Shown one piece after another: positions 63,117 to 64,000 of a stretch of 64,000 nt of DNA (within the stretch, counting starts at the first letter, position 1; each line of letters starts with the position of its first letter). The stretch lies in assembly GCA_963082975.1 (NCBI GenBank), contig OY720345.1, positions 32,744,611 to 32,808,610 of the forward strand. The letters run 5' to 3'. Under the pieces are notes generated by a model. That model saw nothing but the letters and a program-made list of their open reading frames with translations. It was not told where the DNA came from and searched no databases. This DNA is from Labia minor (Eukaryota; Arthropoda; Insecta; Dermaptera; Spongiphoridae). Both the position numbers and the translations under genes were made by a program.

Positions 63117-64000
63117 AAAATGATTCTTTATTCGTTTCTCGTACTCGTCTCTCTGGAGCGTTTATAATGAATATCTTCCTTTCTATTATTCTTATCTTAT
63201 AATCACCTATATCTCTATTTGTTTATACATAGAAAATATCAACCAATTTTATTTTACATAATTTTAATATAAAACATTTTAGAATTTATTATAAGCCCAG
63301 TGATGTTTATTCGATGTATCTTATCTTGGTTCCGCAATGAATACAAAAATATTAATATTAATTCCCCCAGTTTACACAAAAAATTATTAGTAATTTTTTG
63401 AATGTCTGTATGCGAAAGGTTTTAATTCATTTTAATTTAATCAGTATATTTTTTCTCTCATTTGGATCTTCGTTTTAACTCAAATTTGCAAATTGCACAA
63501 TTTTTCAAAATATAAATTTAAATATAAAAAATATTACTTCGTTTTAGAAAATATTAATCAATTAGGATTAATATTCAATTTAATCTAATTTTACTTTTAA
63601 TTTTAATATTATAGAATATTAGAATTTAAATATTGTAAACATTCTTTGTATGGAAATTTCTAGAATTTACAATTTTATTTTGAGTGGCAACTTAACTGAG
63701 CCACCAGAGGCCCCACATTGAGCGTTGTTTATTTGGATCAGTTTTTTGCCGATAAATTTGGAATGGATCAACTTTTTTGAAATTTTCAACCTTATACCTT
63801 AACCTTGGGTCATGACGGTTCTAATGATACCTGAACCATTAAGATCCATGAAGCCGTTTAGAAGGAGTTCAGGATTGCGTAGTCGTTTAATTATATATAT
63901 AATTTAATATTATTAGACCACATATATTGAATATTTTAATTGAAATAAGATATTGTTTTCAATTATCATTTTAAATGAATATCATTTAAAGAAAATAAAT

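Larger units (their letters stand above)
61538..64000. other. Right edge: intron or 3' region of the acidic protein gene
   Basis: It starts with a good donor (aag|gtaagt). Besides the repeat at 62.16-62.67 kb and the candidate exon at 63.08 kb, it holds a GC-richer patch at 63,690-63,860 with no convincing frame. Confidence 0.45.

Noticed and set aside
1-64000. CRISPR array, riboswitch, bacterial operon or rRNA
   Set aside because: None is visible. Spliced genes and transposons show eukaryotic nuclear DNA, and the short tandem runs are microsatellites.

Overview
This window looks like nuclear DNA of an arthropod, most likely an insect. By eye it is about three quarters or more A+T. It has spliced genes with GT-AG introns, many mono- to trinucleotide repeats, and a dense set of eukaryotic transposon remains (hAT, mariner, non-LTR LINE, tRNA-derived SINE and foldback elements). 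The two recognisable proteins read closest to insect orthologues as I know them. I cannot name the order or species. No prokaryotic, viral, CRISPR, rRNA or intact tRNA features were seen.

Layout. (1) 1-5,500 is gene-poor and holds two hAT-type elements (2.34 and 4.35 kb) and an unidentified GC-richer patch near 1 kb. (2) 5,513-11,180, minus strand, is a complete RINT1 gene (RAD50-interactor 1 / Tip20 family). I rebuilt it as nine coding exons giving about 790 residues. (3) 11,180-13,923 is a head-to-head intergenic region between RINT1 and raptor, filled by a hAT MITE, two copies of a second foldback family and a SINE. (4) 13,923-21,051, plus strand, is a complete raptor gene (the mTORC1 scaffold) in 17 coding exons giving about 1,339 residues; the phases of all 16 introns are consistent. 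(5) 21-41.4 kb has no supported host gene. It contains a 1.36 kb TIR element with degenerate ORFs, LINE and mariner relics, a repeat family present three times and a 0.5 kb foldback element. (6) From 41.4 kb to the right edge lies one large plus-strand gene for a secreted, extremely Asp/Glu-rich protein with Gln- and Asn-rich tracts. It has a TATA promoter and untranslated leader exon at 41.5 kb and coding exons at 48.15, 51.41, 60.65 and 61.38 kb, with a possible short last exon at 63.08 kb. Its introns hold SINEs, a long inverted repeat with a tRNA-like segment, an 83-bp minisatellite and a second foldback element.

The two housekeeping genes act in different pathways: RINT1 in the NRZ tether for Golgi-to-ER traffic, raptor in nutrient-dependent TOR signalling. 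Nothing in the sequence suggests that they work together beyond being adjacent and divergent. The acidic secreted protein is the least familiar gene and the best candidate for something undescribed. All exon models come from reading splice signals, phase and homology by eye, with no transcript data.
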